From JALHNI01 sp965229305 (GTDB lineage: Bacteria; Acidobacteriota; Terriglobia; Bryobacterales; Bryobacteraceae), in assembly GCA_965229305.1 (NCBI GenBank), contig CBDDIZ010000029.1, positions 141,783 to 205,782 of the forward strand: a DNA stretch of 64,000 nucleotides, written 5' to 3'. The notes under the pieces were generated by a model that saw only the letters and a list, made by a program, of their open reading frames with translations, did no database searches and was not told the DNA's origin. The position numbers and the translations under genes are program-made. This document shows positions 25,059 to 33,337 of this stretch, piece after piece (the first letter of the stretch is position 1; every line of letters begins with the position of its first letter).

Positions 25059-27596
25059 ATGGAACTGTGGCGACGTTTGCAGTATCTGTTGCAGCGGAAG
25101 CGGGCGGACCGGGAGTTGGCCGATGAGCTCGAGTTCCATCGCGAGATGGCGGCACGGGCGGGGCGCAACAACGTGGGAAGCGCGCTGAAGTTTCGGGAAG
25201 AAGCGCGTGAGGCTTGGGGCTGGATGTGGATCGACCGGCTGGCGCAGGACTTTCGCTATGCGGCGCGGATGCTGCGGAAGTCGCCGGGCTTTACGGTGGC
25301 GGCGGTGGCGATGCTGGCGCTGGGGATTGGGGTGAACGTGGCGGCGTTCGGGTTCTTCAATCTGATTGTGCTGAGCGTGCTGCCGGTGCGCGATCCGGAT
25401 AGTCTGGTGAGCCTGGAGCGGCGGTCGCCGGAGCGGTATGCGACGGACTTTCCGTATCCGGTGATGGAGTTCTACCGGGAGCATTCGCGAACGCTGTCGG
25501 CGGTGCTGGCGCTGCAGGCGACAAATCTGCGGATGGGCGAGGCCGGCCAGACTGTACGGGCGCACTTTGTGACGGCGAACTACTTCACGGAGTTGGGCGG
25601 CGAGGCGCAGGTGGGGCGCGTGCTCGAGCCGGGGATCCAGGAGCCGGTGGTGGTGCTGAGCCATGGGTATTGGCAGCGGCAGTTCGGCGGGGACAAGTCC
25701 GTGGTGGGGAAGCCGGTGCGGCTGAATCAGCAGACGGCGACGGTGATCGGCGTGGCGGAGGAGGACTTCAGCGGGCTGAATCTGAATCAGGTGGAGATGT
25801 GGCTGCCGATTGAACAGCAGCCGCTGTTTGTGCCGGGGAGCCAGATGCTGACCGATTGGGCCAGCGAGACGCAAGGCGTGTTGATGTGGGGCCGGCTGCG
25901 GAGCGGGCTGACGCCGGCGGCGGTGGAACAGGAGTTTCGCGGGCTGGCGCAAGAGTTGCGCCAGCAGCATCCGAATGACATCTGGAAGAACGAAGGCGTG
26001 GCGACCGAGGCCGGCGGCTATGTGCGGTTGAACGGCGGCGGACATCGGGGGACCGGGACGCCGGTGAACCCGAGAACGAAGATGTGGCCGGTGGTGCTGA
26101 TGGTGGGCAGCTTGGTGCTGCTGATTCTGGCGGTGGCGTGCGCGAATCTGGGCAGTCTGCTGATGGCGCGCGGCGTGGCGCGGCAGCGGGAGATTTCGAT
26201 CCGGGTGGCGGTGGGAGCTGGGAGCGGACGGTTGCTGCGGCAGTTACTGACGGAGAGTCTGCTGTTGGCTGCACTCGGCACGGTGGCCGGGGTCGGTTTG
26301 GGGTATGCGGTGCTGCGCAATCTGATTGCGTGGACGGGGGCGCCGGAATGGATGCGGCCGGTGCCTGATTGGCGCGTGATGCTATTTGCGGCGGGGTTGG
26401 CGGTGCTGACGGCGGTGCTGTTCGGACTGGCGCCGGCCTGGCAGGTGGCGCGGCAGCAGAGCCGGCAGACGCTGGCGCGGCAGGTGCTGATCGGGGCGCA
26501 GGTGGCGGCGAGTTGCGTGCTGCTGATTGTGGCGGGTCTGCTGGTGCGGGCGCTGAATCATGCGGTGACGATGAACCCGGGCTTCGAGTATCAGCAGGTG
26601 GTGACGATCAGTCCGGAGTTGGGCGAGCATGGCTATTCGCCGGTGGCGGCGAAGACATATCTGGAGACGGCGATGGGGCGGATCCGGGATTTGCCGGGGA
26701 TGCAGGCGGTGAGTCTGGTGGACTCGGCGCCGCTGGGCAACCGGACGTCGACGGTGCGGGTGGTGATCGACGGGCGTCAGGTGGATTTGCATCTGAACCA
26801 TGTGGATCCGGGTTACTTCGAGACGATGAAGATCCGGCTGCTGCGCGGGCGCAACTTTCGGACGGGTGAGCAGAAGGTGCTGATCGTCAGTGATTCCTTC
26901 GTGAGGAAGCAATGGCCAGCGGCGGACGGATTGGGGAAGACGTTTCCGATGGGCGACGAGCAATGGCCGATTGTGGGCATTGCGGCGAGCGCGCGGACCG
27001 GGGCGTTGAACGATCCGGATGCGGCGGAGGCGTACTTGCCGATCGAGCCGACCGATTGGCCGAGTTTGCAGATTCTCGCGCGAACGAGCGGATCACCCGA
27101 GAACGTGCTGAGCGAAGTGGCCGGCGTGGCGAAGGGGATCGATCCGAAGTTCTTTCCGGAGGTCCGGACGATGAAGAGTTCGTTCCGGCGGAAGATGGAG
27201 CCGGCCGAGCGCAGCGCGGCGGCGACGGCGGTGATGGGCCTGACGGCGCTGGCGCTGGCGTGCCTGGGGATCGTGGGGCTGGTGACGTATGCGGTGTCGC
27301 AACGGACGAAGGAAATCGGCATCCGGATGGCACTGGGCGCGAAACCGTGGCAGGTGATCGGGAGCGTGCTGTGGCAGTTCTCGCGACCGGTGCTGATCGG
27401 ATTGGCGGTCGGAGTGGCGGGGGCGGCGGGACTGTCGCAACTGCTGCGGCGCGAACTCTACGGGCTGAGCCATCTGGACGCGGTGGCGTACGGCGCGGCG
27501 GTGGGAGTGTTCGTGGTGGCGGCAGGGCTGGCGGCCTGGTGGCCGGCGCGGCGGGCACTGCGCGTGGATCCGCTGACAGCCCTGCGCTACGAGTAG
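25059..27596 (+). CDS. ADOP-family MacB-like ABC permease
   Basis: An 845-aa acidobacterial duplicated orphan permease. It has an N-terminal cytoplasmic region (about 1-75), a first membrane helix (TVAAVAMLALGIGVNVAAFG), a large periplasmic MacB-PCD domain, three further helices with the FtsX-type segment VACANLGSLLMARGVARQREI, a second periplasmic domain, and a second FtsX block (VSQRTKEIGIRMALGAK) ending in RRALRVDPLTALRYE. No ATPase gene is adjacent, hence orphan. The role is probably in peptide, lipid or antibiotic export or envelope stress, by comparison with MacB. It is coupled to padR. Confidence 0.9.
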   Translation: MELWRRLQYLLQRKRADRELADELEFHREMAARAGRNNVGSALKFREEAREAWGWMWIDRLAQDFRYAARMLRKSPGFTVAAVAMLALGIGVNVAAFGFFNLIVLSVLPVRDPDSLVSLERRSPERYATDFPYPVMEFYREHSRTLSAVLALQATNLRMGEAGQTVRAHFVTANYFTELGGEAQVGRVLEPGIQEPVVVLSHGYWQRQFGGDKSVVGKPVRLNQQTATVIGVAEEDFSGLNLNQVEMWLPIEQQPLFVPGSQMLTDWASETQGVLMWGRLRSGLTPAAVEQEFRGLAQELRQQHPNDIWKNEGVATEAGGYVRLNGGGHRGTGTPVNPRTKMWPVVLMVGSLVLLILAVACANLGSLLMARGVARQREISIRVAVGAGSGRLLRQLLTESLLLAALGTVAGVGLGYAVLRNLIAWTGAPEWMRPVPDWRVMLFAAGLAVLTAVLFGLAPAWQVARQQSRQTLARQVLIGAQVAASCVLLIVAGLLVRALNHAVTMNPGFEYQQVVTISPELGEHGYSPVAAKTYLETAMGRIRDLPGMQAVSLVDSAPLGNRTSTVRVVIDGRQVDLHLNHVDPGYFETMKIRLLRGRNFRTGEQKVLIVSDSFVRKQWPAADGLGKTFPMGDEQWPIVGIAASARTGALNDPDAAEAYLPIEPTDWPSLQILARTSGSPENVLSEVAGVAKGIDPKFFPEVRTMKSSFRRKMEPAERSAAATAVMGLTALALACLGIVGLVTYAVSQRTKEIGIRMALGAKPWQVIGSVLWQFSRPVLIGLAVGVAGAAGLSQLLRRELYGLSHLDAVAYGAAVGVFVVAAGLAAWWPARRALRVDPLTALRYE

Positions 27597-27599
27597 GAA

Positions 27600-27803
27600 C
27601 TAGTCGTTGAGGACGAAGGTGACCTTCAGGGTGACGCGGTATTCCTTGATCTTCTTTTTCTCGATCACGACACTCTGATCCTGGACCCAGGCGCCGGTGA
27701 CGTTGTCGAGAGTTTTGCAGGCGCGAGCGACGCCGGTCTCGATCGCGTCGTCAAAGCTCTTCTTCGAACCGGAAATGATTTCAGTTACACGGGCAACGGA
27801 CAT
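27600..27803 (-). CDS. dodecin family flavin-binding protein
   Basis: A 67-aa protein with the dodecin pattern: start MSVARVTEIISGSKKSFDDAI, a single helix, then three strands with EYRVTLKVTFVL at the end. Dodecins form hollow 12-mers that bind riboflavin, lumichrome or FMN as flavin buffers. Length is typical. It is convergent with the ADOP gene (3-nt gap) and lies 24 nt downstream of the rfbD-like gene on the same strand. Confidence 0.9.
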   Translation of the reverse strand: MSVARVTEIISGSKKSFDDAIETGVARACKTLDNVTGAWVQDQSVVIEKKKIKEYRVTLKVTFVLND

Positions 27804-27827
27804 GTGGGGAATCTCCTACCTCCGAGT

Positions 27828-28697
27828 CTAGCGCCCTTGGAGATAGGCGGCGACGAGGGACTCGAGGTCCGCCATCGGGGGCAGGCCAAGCGAACGGAGG
27901 CGCTCGTTGCGAAGCACGGAGTACTTGGGACGGCGCGCGGGGGTGCGGAACATGCGTTCGTTGGCGGGCTGGAGATCGACGCTGAGTTTGGCGACCTGGA
28001 AGATGAGGCGAGCGTAGTCGTAGAAGGTGACGGCCTGTTCGCCGGCGCCGTGGAAGACGCCGGTTTGGCCGAGGTCGACGAGGTCGGCGGTGCGGGCGGC
28101 AAGCCAGACGGCCGAGGTGGGCGAGGCGGTTTGGTCGTTGACGACGAGGATGGGCTTCTTGGAGGTCTTTTGCTCTTCGGCCTTCTTGAGCATGGTCTCG
28201 AGGAAATTGCCGCGCGGAGTGAGGCGGCCGCCGGGACCGAAGACGACCGCGGTGCGGATCACGAGGGCATCGACGTAGGCGCGGGCGTAGAACTCGCCGG
28301 CGAGTTTGGAGACTGCGTAGGCACCGAGGGGATGGGTGGGGTCGGTCTCGACGTAGGGCGCGTGCTTTTCGCCATCGAAGACATAGTCGGTGGAGAAATG
28401 GACGAGCCGGGCGTCGGATTGACGGCAGGCTTTGGACATGGCCTGGACGGCGAGGGCGTTGACGGCGAAGGCGCCGGCGGGGTCCTGTTCGGCGAGGTCG
28501 ACCATGTTGTAGGCGGCGGCGTTGACGACCAGATCGGCATGGGTATTTTCGATGGCCTGGCGAATCTGGGCCGGGTCAGTGAGGTCGATTTGACGGCGGG
28601 TGTACTGGTGAACTTGCGCGCGGCGCTGGGAGAACTCACGAACCAATTCGACGCCCAGTTGGCCGGCGGCGCCAAAGATCACGACGGACTTAGTCAT
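27828..28697 (-). CDS. rfbD: dTDP-4-dehydrorhamnose reductase
   Basis: 289 aa from the ATG at 28697 (a TTG at 28706 would add only three residues). It reduces dTDP-4-dehydrorhamnose, the last step of dTDP-rhamnose synthesis for surface polysaccharide. Rossmann motif GAAGQLG near the N-terminus; catalytic YAVSKLAGE near residue 127. The Lys/Tyr pair and the length fit RfbD/RmlD. The other rfb genes are not in the window. It is divergent from bacterioferritin. Confidence 0.88.
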   Translation of the reverse strand: MTKSVVIFGAAGQLGVELVREFSQRRAQVHQYTRRQIDLTDPAQIRQAIENTHADLVVNAAAYNMVDLAEQDPAGAFAVNALAVQAMSKACRQSDARLVHFSTDYVFDGEKHAPYVETDPTHPLGAYAVSKLAGEFYARAYVDALVIRTAVVFGPGGRLTPRGNFLETMLKKAEEQKTSKKPILVVNDQTASPTSAVWLAARTADLVDLGQTGVFHGAGEQAVTFYDYARLIFQVAKLSVDLQPANERMFRTPARRPKYSVLRNERLRSLGLPPMADLESLVAAYLQGR

Positions 28698-28755
28698 TAG
28701 GCTCAACCCATTAGAATACTCCGCTTGGCGGGCAGGTGGCTGCTAAACTGAACGC

Positions 28756-29229
28756 ATGCAGGGTAACGCTGATGTCTTGAAGCTGATGCAGGAAGTGTTG
28801 ACCGCGGAATTGACTGCGATCAACCAGTATTTTCTGCACGCGAAGATGATGGATAACTGGGGCTATGAACGGTTGGCGAAGATCGCGCGCAAGAAGTCGA
28901 TTGAAGACATGCGCCACGCCGAGACGCTGATGGAGCGGATCCTGTTCTTCGACGGCTCGCCGGACATGAGCATGCTCTTCAAGCTGAAGATCGGGCGCAA
29001 TGTGAAGGAGCAGTTGGAGAGCGACCTGAAGCTGGAGAGTGAGACCTGCCAGCGGTTGAACAAGGCGATCGCGCATGCGGTGAAGCATGGCGACAACGGG
29101 TCACGGGACATGTTTGAGGAGCTGCTCCGCAAGGAAGAAGACTTTGCCGACTTCCTTGAAGCGCAGCTCCATCAGATCAAAGAGATGGGGTACGAGAAGT
29201 ACCTCTCGATGCAGCTCGACGAAGACTAA
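28756..29229 (+). CDS. bfr: bacterioferritin with altered ferroxidase ligands
   Basis: A 157-aa four-helix bacterioferritin, ungapped against E. coli Bfr as I recall it. Of the E. coli ferroxidase ligands, Glu18, His54, Glu94 and Glu127 are conserved, but Glu51 is Asp (IEDMRH) and His130 is Phe (KEEDFADF). Met52, which binds haem at the dimer interface, is kept. The metal site may therefore load or turn over iron differently, or the protein may be the storage partner of another subunit. TAAACT ends 6 nt before the ATG and no Shine-Dalgarno is seen, so the transcript may be leaderless. It overlaps the convergent glycine-rich gene by 4 nt. Confidence 0.93.
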   Translation: MQGNADVLKLMQEVLTAELTAINQYFLHAKMMDNWGYERLAKIARKKSIEDMRHAETLMERILFFDGSPDMSMLFKLKIGRNVKEQLESDLKLESETCQRLNKAIAHAVKHGDNGSRDMFEELLRKEEDFADFLEAQLHQIKEMGYEKYLSMQLDED

Positions 29230-29726
29230 TACGGATAGCAGGGGGCAGGAACCCAATAGCCCCAGCCGTCGTAGTAGCCGCAACCACGCGGCCCCCAGTA
29301 GCCGTAGCCGAACGGGATGCCGACGCCAAAGCCATAGTAGGGCCGCGCGTACCAGCCGCCACCCCAGAAGTAGCCGCGACCGGCGTAGAAGCGTCCGGGA
29401 GAGTAGCCACCATAGCCACGGCCGTAGCCGCCCCGATATGGCGCCGGCGCGTAACCACGGCCATAGCCGCCGCCATTCCAACCGCGCGAGTAGCCACCGC
29501 CGCCACTCCAGCCGCGACCGCCGCCACCGTTAAAGCTGCCACCGCCACTCCAGCCGCGACCACCGCCGCCGCTGAAGCCGCCACCACCGCTCCAACCGCG
29601 GCCACCGCCACCGCTGAAGCCGCCGCCACCGTGTCCACCACCGCCACGACCGCCGCCCCGCTGGGCAAAGGAGGAGGTCGCTCCAGCCAGCAACAAAGCC
29701 ATCGTGAGAACAAGAATTCGATTCAT
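29226..29726 (-). CDS. exported glycine/tyrosine-rich repeat protein
   Basis: 166 aa from the ATG at 29726, which has a strong RBS (GGAGGCGAG) and starts a signal peptide (MNRILVLTMALLLAGATSSFA); the longer frame to 29813 lacks these. The mature protein is almost all Gly, Trp, Tyr, Arg, Ser: a repeat built on RGWSGGGGFSGGGG (residues 37-87), then a Gly/Tyr/Pro part and a Cys-containing tail (GCGYYDGWGYW, PAPCYPY). It probably has no fold of its own and may be a surface or matrix protein; function unknown. Confidence 0.7.
   Translation of the reverse strand: MNRILVLTMALLLAGATSSFAQRGGGRGGGGHGGGGFSGGGGRGWSGGGGFSGGGGRGWSGGGSFNGGGGRGWSGGGGYSRGWNGGGYGRGYAPAPYRGGYGRGYGGYSPGRFYAGRGYFWGGGWYARPYYGFGVGIPFGYGYWGPRGCGYYDGWGYWVPAPCYPY
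29466..29618 (-). repeat. tandem repeats within the glycine-rich gene
   Basis: Imperfect repeats of a 42-nt unit coding for RGWSGGGGFSGGGG, two full copies and shortened ones (RGWSGGGGYS, RGWNGGG) at the distal end. The bases are dominated by CCACCGCC on the plus strand. Likely to expand or contract by slippage between strains. Confidence 0.8.
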
Positions 29727-29836
29727 CACTCGCCTCCGATGAAAGTTGTAGCAACTGTTTGGCCAAAGCGTAAATATTTGAAAAGCCTTGGCGGCGATGG
29801 AGAAGCGAAGCAAAAGTGCCGGTGGAAATGCACCAC

Positions 29837-30511
29837 TCAGCGGCTTAACTGCACCACGTTAGAAGCAGTTAACACAAACTGCTCACCGCGCTTCTGTAAG
29901 CGACCTTTCACTTGGACGGGCCGACCAACGAGGGGCAGGATCGTGCGGCGCTCGGCGACCAGAAGAACGACGCGACCATCGACCAAGAGCGCGGGCGGCA
30001 CTCCCCCGGCGATGCAGCGGGTGGCGCACTCGCGATGGACCTTTCCCTGCCCCGGATTCATCACGCCGAGGTAGCACTTGCTGTCGACGATCTCGCCAGC
30101 GAGGGCGACGGGGCCGAGGTCACGAGTGGGCTCGGCGGGCGCGGCGCCATGAGGCGTGACCGAGGAGGGGATAACTTCCAAAAGCCGGTCGTCGCCGCGG
30201 CGGGCGAGGGTGCCGGCGAGCGTGACGCGCGACTGGTCGAAGGGGAGTTCGAGGCCGTGCTTACCGGGAGCGACGAGCAGAAAGCGACCCTGCGGCGTAT
30301 GGAGCATCGGATAGGGCCAGGCATCGTAGCGGCCGGTGTATCGGTGGACGTGGCCGTAGTCGAAGGTGCTCGGGGCGAAGGGGCTTTGACCGGCGACGAG
30401 GAGAAGCGCGAGCGCCAGGGCGAGGACGATGAGAGCGAGCGCCGCGCGCTTGAGCAAGGCGCCAAGGGCGGACGGCATGTGCGGCAAGTAGCCGATATAG
30501 AAGTCGTTCAT
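29837..30511 (-). CDS. membrane protein with conserved Cys/His motif
   Basis: A 224-aa protein anchored by one helix (about residues 20-42, ALIVLALALALLLVAG). The outer part has a beta-rich region and then a motif with C, about 7 residues, PGQGKVHREC, ATRC and GGVPP (DSKCYLGVMNPGQGKVHREC). Three Cys and a His suggest metal, haem or disulphide binding; no family name can be given. Its ATG overlaps the stop of the Rieske gene by 4 nt (ATGA). It ends the seven-gene operon and probably acts with the Rieske protein in a membrane redox chain (inference). Confidence 0.72.
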   Translation of the reverse strand: MNDFYIGYLPHMPSALGALLKRAALALIVLALALALLLVAGQSPFAPSTFDYGHVHRYTGRYDAWPYPMLHTPQGRFLLVAPGKHGLELPFDQSRVTLAGTLARRGDDRLLEVIPSSVTPHGAAPAEPTRDLGPVALAGEIVDSKCYLGVMNPGQGKVHRECATRCIAGGVPPALLVDGRVVLLVAERRTILPLVGRPVQVKGRLQKRGEQFVLTASNVVQLSR

Positions 30512-31533
30512 GGGATGCGCGTGGGTTCGAGCGGCGTGCCGGGGGCGCAGGGCACGGGATGAATGAGGACGCGGCCATCGACGAGTTGCGTGCGGTAGGT
30601 GGCGACGCGATCGTTATAGGGTGGAGGCGAACAGCCGTCGGCGGGACGGTATTGGTAGCCGTGCCAGGGACAGGTGACGCAGCCATCGACGATGCGTCCT
30701 TCACCAAGCGGGCCGTTCTGATGACGACAGACGTTCGAGAGCGCGGAGAGACGGCCGTCGTAACGGAAGACGGCGACCCGCTCGCCGGAGACGGTGACCA
30801 CGCGGGCGCGTTGGTCGGGAATGTCGTCGACGTGGCAGACGTCGACGAAGCCCGAAGCAGCGTGGGGACGGTCGGCGGGCGCTTCGCGGAGCGCGGCAGC
30901 CAAGTGCACGGTGAGGACGATGACAAGTCCGGTGGCGAGGATTGCGATAAGGACGGGGCTGGTTTCCGATTGCAACGCGCCGAGGCTGACGTGGGCGATC
31001 AGGAGGGCGTAGGCGAGATAAACAAGCATGTGGAGACTCTTCCAGATGGGAGGCGTGAGCTGGTGCAGCCAGAAGTCGTGGCTGGTGGCGGCCATCAGGA
31101 AGAGGATGACGAGAGCGAGGGCGCCGAGCGGCTGGAACGGGAAGTCAGCGAGGCTGCCGTAGTTTGAATTGGCGGTGAAGAGGCTGACGAGCATCGGCTG
31201 GTCACCGAAGGCGTGGAACTGAACGAGGCTGAAGAGGCCGTGGACGAGCGCGGCAAGGAACATGGTGACGCCGAGGTGACGGCGGTTGTAGAGCAGCGGC
31301 AGGAAGCGGCGGTCCAGGCGGCAGAGCGGTCCGATGATGAGGATCACGTGCAGCAGGAGGAGCGCGAGCGTGCCGAAGGCGCGGATCAAGAGCGTCTCGG
31401 CGGTGGCGGCCGGATGGAGGAGCAAGCCGAAGGCGACGAACGCGGTGAGATAGAGGGCGCCGCCGGAGACGAGAACTGCGTCGTAGAGTTTCTTCTGGCG
31501 GTTCCAGCCGATGGCCGTGTATTGGACGCTCAT
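30508..31533 (-). CDS. ferric reductase-like membrane protein fused to a Rieske domain
   Basis: 341 aa from the ATG at 31533. The N-terminal two thirds have about six helices of the ferric-reductase-like (cytochrome b) fold, with His residues in FLAALVHGL and LHMLVYLAYALLIAH suited to bind two haems. The C-terminal third (about 235-335) is a Rieske [2Fe-2S] domain with CRH, 16 residues, then CPWH, the exact CXHX16CX2H spacing of soluble Rieske ferredoxins. Electrons could pass between a quinol or haem pool and the Rieske centre. It overlaps its two neighbours by 4 nt each, so it is translationally coupled in both directions. Confidence 0.85.
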   Translation of the reverse strand: MSVQYTAIGWNRQKKLYDAVLVSGGALYLTAFVAFGLLLHPAATAETLLIRAFGTLALLLLHVILIIGPLCRLDRRFLPLLYNRRHLGVTMFLAALVHGLFSLVQFHAFGDQPMLVSLFTANSNYGSLADFPFQPLGALALVILFLMAATSHDFWLHQLTPPIWKSLHMLVYLAYALLIAHVSLGALQSETSPVLIAILATGLVIVLTVHLAAALREAPADRPHAASGFVDVCHVDDIPDQRARVVTVSGERVAVFRYDGRLSALSNVCRHQNGPLGEGRIVDGCVTCPWHGYQYRPADGCSPPPYNDRVATYRTQLVDGRVLIHPVPCAPGTPLEPTRIP

Positions 31534-31670
31534 CGGAGTTGCTCCCACTGGATGCCGGAAGCTGGGGCGGGACGCTGGCGGACTAAGATACTCACGGCCA
31601 GTAACACAGGCAGTAAGCCGGCGAGTAAGATCCAGACGAGTAAGTGAGTGCGGCGGAGAGGGCGAGTCAT
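31530..31670 (-). CDS. tiny single-helix membrane protein (46 aa)
   Basis: Reading ATG 31670-31668 to TGA 31532-31530, a 46-residue protein: basic start (MTRPLRRTHL), one hydrophobic helix (about 10-30) and a short tail ending GIQWEQLR. Its start overlaps the stop of the 58-aa gene by 4 nt and its stop overlaps the start of the Rieske gene by 4 nt, which is strong support that it is a real gene despite its size. It may be a small subunit or assembly factor of the Rieske/cytochrome b-like protein. Confidence 0.72.
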   Translation of the reverse strand: MTRPLRRTHLLVWILLAGLLPVLLAVSILVRQRPAPASGIQWEQLR

Positions 31671-31843
31671 CGGCAGGATCTCCAGAAGAGCCAGGGCCAC
31701 AGCGCGATGACGCCGGGCAGGATCAGCAGGCGGAAGCCCCAGCCGGCGGACTGCGCGGCGGGGTCCAGGCGGTTGACTCCGTAAGTAACGAAGTAAGTTC
31801 CGAAGACAACACCCGACGTGCAGTAAGCCGTGAGGACAAGCAT
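31667..31843 (-). CDS. small two-helix membrane protein (58 aa)
   Basis: 58 aa from the ATG at 31843; the open frame to 31951 is out of register with the SDR gene it overlaps and is ignored. One helix near the N-terminus, the loop TYGVNRLDPAAQS and a second helix near GFRLLILPGVIALWPWLF. It begins 2 nt after the SDR stop and ends with a 4-nt overlap onto the 46-aa gene. Proteins with a DPAA...GFRLLILPG core are, from memory, seen beside redox enzymes, but I cannot name the family. Confidence 0.7.
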   Translation of the reverse strand: MLVLTAYCTSGVVFGTYFVTYGVNRLDPAAQSAGWGFRLLILPGVIALWPWLFWRSCR

Positions 31844-31845
31844 GG

Positions 31846-32532
31846 TCAGGCGTCGGCTCCGTAGATGGGGATTACGGCGCCGTTGATGTGCGAGGCAGCC
31901 GGCGAAGCGAGATGGACGAGCAGCGCGGCGACCTGGGAGGGATCCACCCAACGGGAGAAGTCGGCGTTCGGCATGGCGGCGCGGTTGGGCGGCGTGTCCA
32001 TCGTGCCGGGAAGCACGATGTTGGCGGTGATTCCCTGCCCCTTGCCTTCGAGCGCCAGCGTACGAATCAGCGAGACCAGAGCGGCCTTGGAGGCCGCATA
32101 AGCAGCCATGGTGGCCATCGGTTCGACGGCGAAGCGGCTGCCGATGGCGAGGATGCGTCCACCGGTGGGCAGATGCGGCAGGGCCGCTTGGAAGAGATGC
32201 ACGGCGGAACGGAAGTTGAGGTCGAGCATCTTCTCGAAGACGGCTTCGGGCGTCTCGGCCACGGACTGGCCGCCGGCGAAGGCGCCAACCAGATGGACGA
32301 CGGCGTCGAGGCGGCCGAGTTGGGCGACCACGCGGTCGATGAGGGCTTTCGAAGACGCGGCGTCCGTCATTTCGGCCGGGAAGGCGAAGAAGTTGGGCGA
32401 GGCGAAGTCCGTGGATTGGATCTTGCGCGAGACGCCGACGACGCGTGCGCCGGTGGCGAGGAAGGCTTCGGTGACGGCATTGCCGAGGCCGCCGGTGGCG
32501 CCGGTGATGAGAACGACGAGTTGGGTCATCAT
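31846..32532 (-). CDS. short-chain dehydrogenase/reductase
   Basis: 228-aa SDR. NAD(P)-binding TGATGGLGNAV at the N-terminus and catalytic YAASKAALVSL near residue 145, preceded by the family Ser. Substrate unknown. It starts 4 nt after the glucose-dehydrogenase-like SDR and is followed after 2 nt by the 58-aa membrane protein, inside the seven-gene operon. Confidence 0.9.
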   Translation of the reverse strand: MMTQLVVLITGATGGLGNAVTEAFLATGARVVGVSRKIQSTDFASPNFFAFPAEMTDAASSKALIDRVVAQLGRLDAVVHLVGAFAGGQSVAETPEAVFEKMLDLNFRSAVHLFQAALPHLPTGGRILAIGSRFAVEPMATMAAYAASKAALVSLIRTLALEGKGQGITANIVLPGTMDTPPNRAAMPNADFSRWVDPSQVAALLVHLASPAASHINGAVIPIYGADA

Positions 32533-32536
32533 TCGA

Positions 32537-33337
32537 TCATCCTCCAGCCTCGAAGCCGGGATAAAGGGTCATGCCACCGTCGACGAAGATGCTGGTGCCG
32601 GTGATGTAGTCGGCATGGTCCGAGGCGAGGAAGGCAGCGACGCGGCCGATGTCCTCCGGCTCACCGATGCGCTTGTAGGGCACCAGTCGCATTAGAGATT
32701 CATAGGCGACGGGCGTATCCCAAGCGGCAGTGTTGATGGGCGTGCGGATCGCCCCGGGGCAAATGCTGTTGACGCGGATGCCGTGCGGCGCTACTTCCTG
32801 AGCCAGGCTTTTCATCATCAGCATGACGCCGCCTTTGGACGCAGCGTAATTCGCATGACCGGCCCACGGGATGACTTCATGCACCGAGCTGATGCAGATG
32901 ATCTTGCCGGCGGAGCGCGAGACGGCCGGGACCACGCCGCGTCGTTTAAACTCCTTGATGGCTTCGCGCGAACAGAGGAACTGGCCGGTGAGGTTGACGG
33001 AGAGCACAGCGTTCCATTGGTCCAGCGTCAGGTGTTCGAAAGGTGCGTCCTGCTGGACGCCGGAGTTATTGACGAGGATGTCGAGCGTGCCGAATTCGTC
33101 GAGCGCCCGGGCGAACATGGCCTGGACCTGAGACTCCTGGGAGACGTCCGCCTGAACGGCGATCGCGCGCCCGCCGCGGCGACGGATGGTTTCGACGACG
33201 GCTTGGGCGGCGTCTTCGCCGCGTGCGTAGTTCACCGCGACGTCGGCGCCGGCTTCGGCCAGCGCCAACGCTACGGCTTGGCCGATGCCGGAGCTCGCGC
33301 CGGTTACCAGCGCTTTCTGGCCACTTAGTAACTTCAT
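32537..33337 (-). CDS. glucose 1-dehydrogenase-like SDR
   Basis: 266-aa SDR. TGASSGIGQAV cofactor motif, catalytic Ser in CISSVHEVIPWAGHANYAASK (YAASK at about 164) and the C-terminal DGGMTLYPGFEAGG, all close to Bacillus-type glucose 1-dehydrogenases as I remember them. Adjacent to a glucosidase that could release its substrate: the two genes overlap by 4 nt. It would oxidise glucose to gluconolactone with NAD(P); specificity is inferred. Confidence 0.88.
   Translation of the reverse strand: MKLLSGQKALVTGASSGIGQAVALALAEAGADVAVNYARGEDAAQAVVETIRRRGGRAIAVQADVSQESQVQAMFARALDEFGTLDILVNNSGVQQDAPFEHLTLDQWNAVLSVNLTGQFLCSREAIKEFKRRGVVPAVSRSAGKIICISSVHEVIPWAGHANYAASKGGVMLMMKSLAQEVAPHGIRVNSICPGAIRTPINTAAWDTPVAYESLMRLVPYKRIGEPEDIGRVAAFLASDHADYITGTSIFVDGGMTLYPGFEAGG

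Noticed and set aside
29466..29618. CRISPR-like or regulatory repeat array
   Set aside because: The repeats are coding (glycine-rich protein) with no spacers of equal length.
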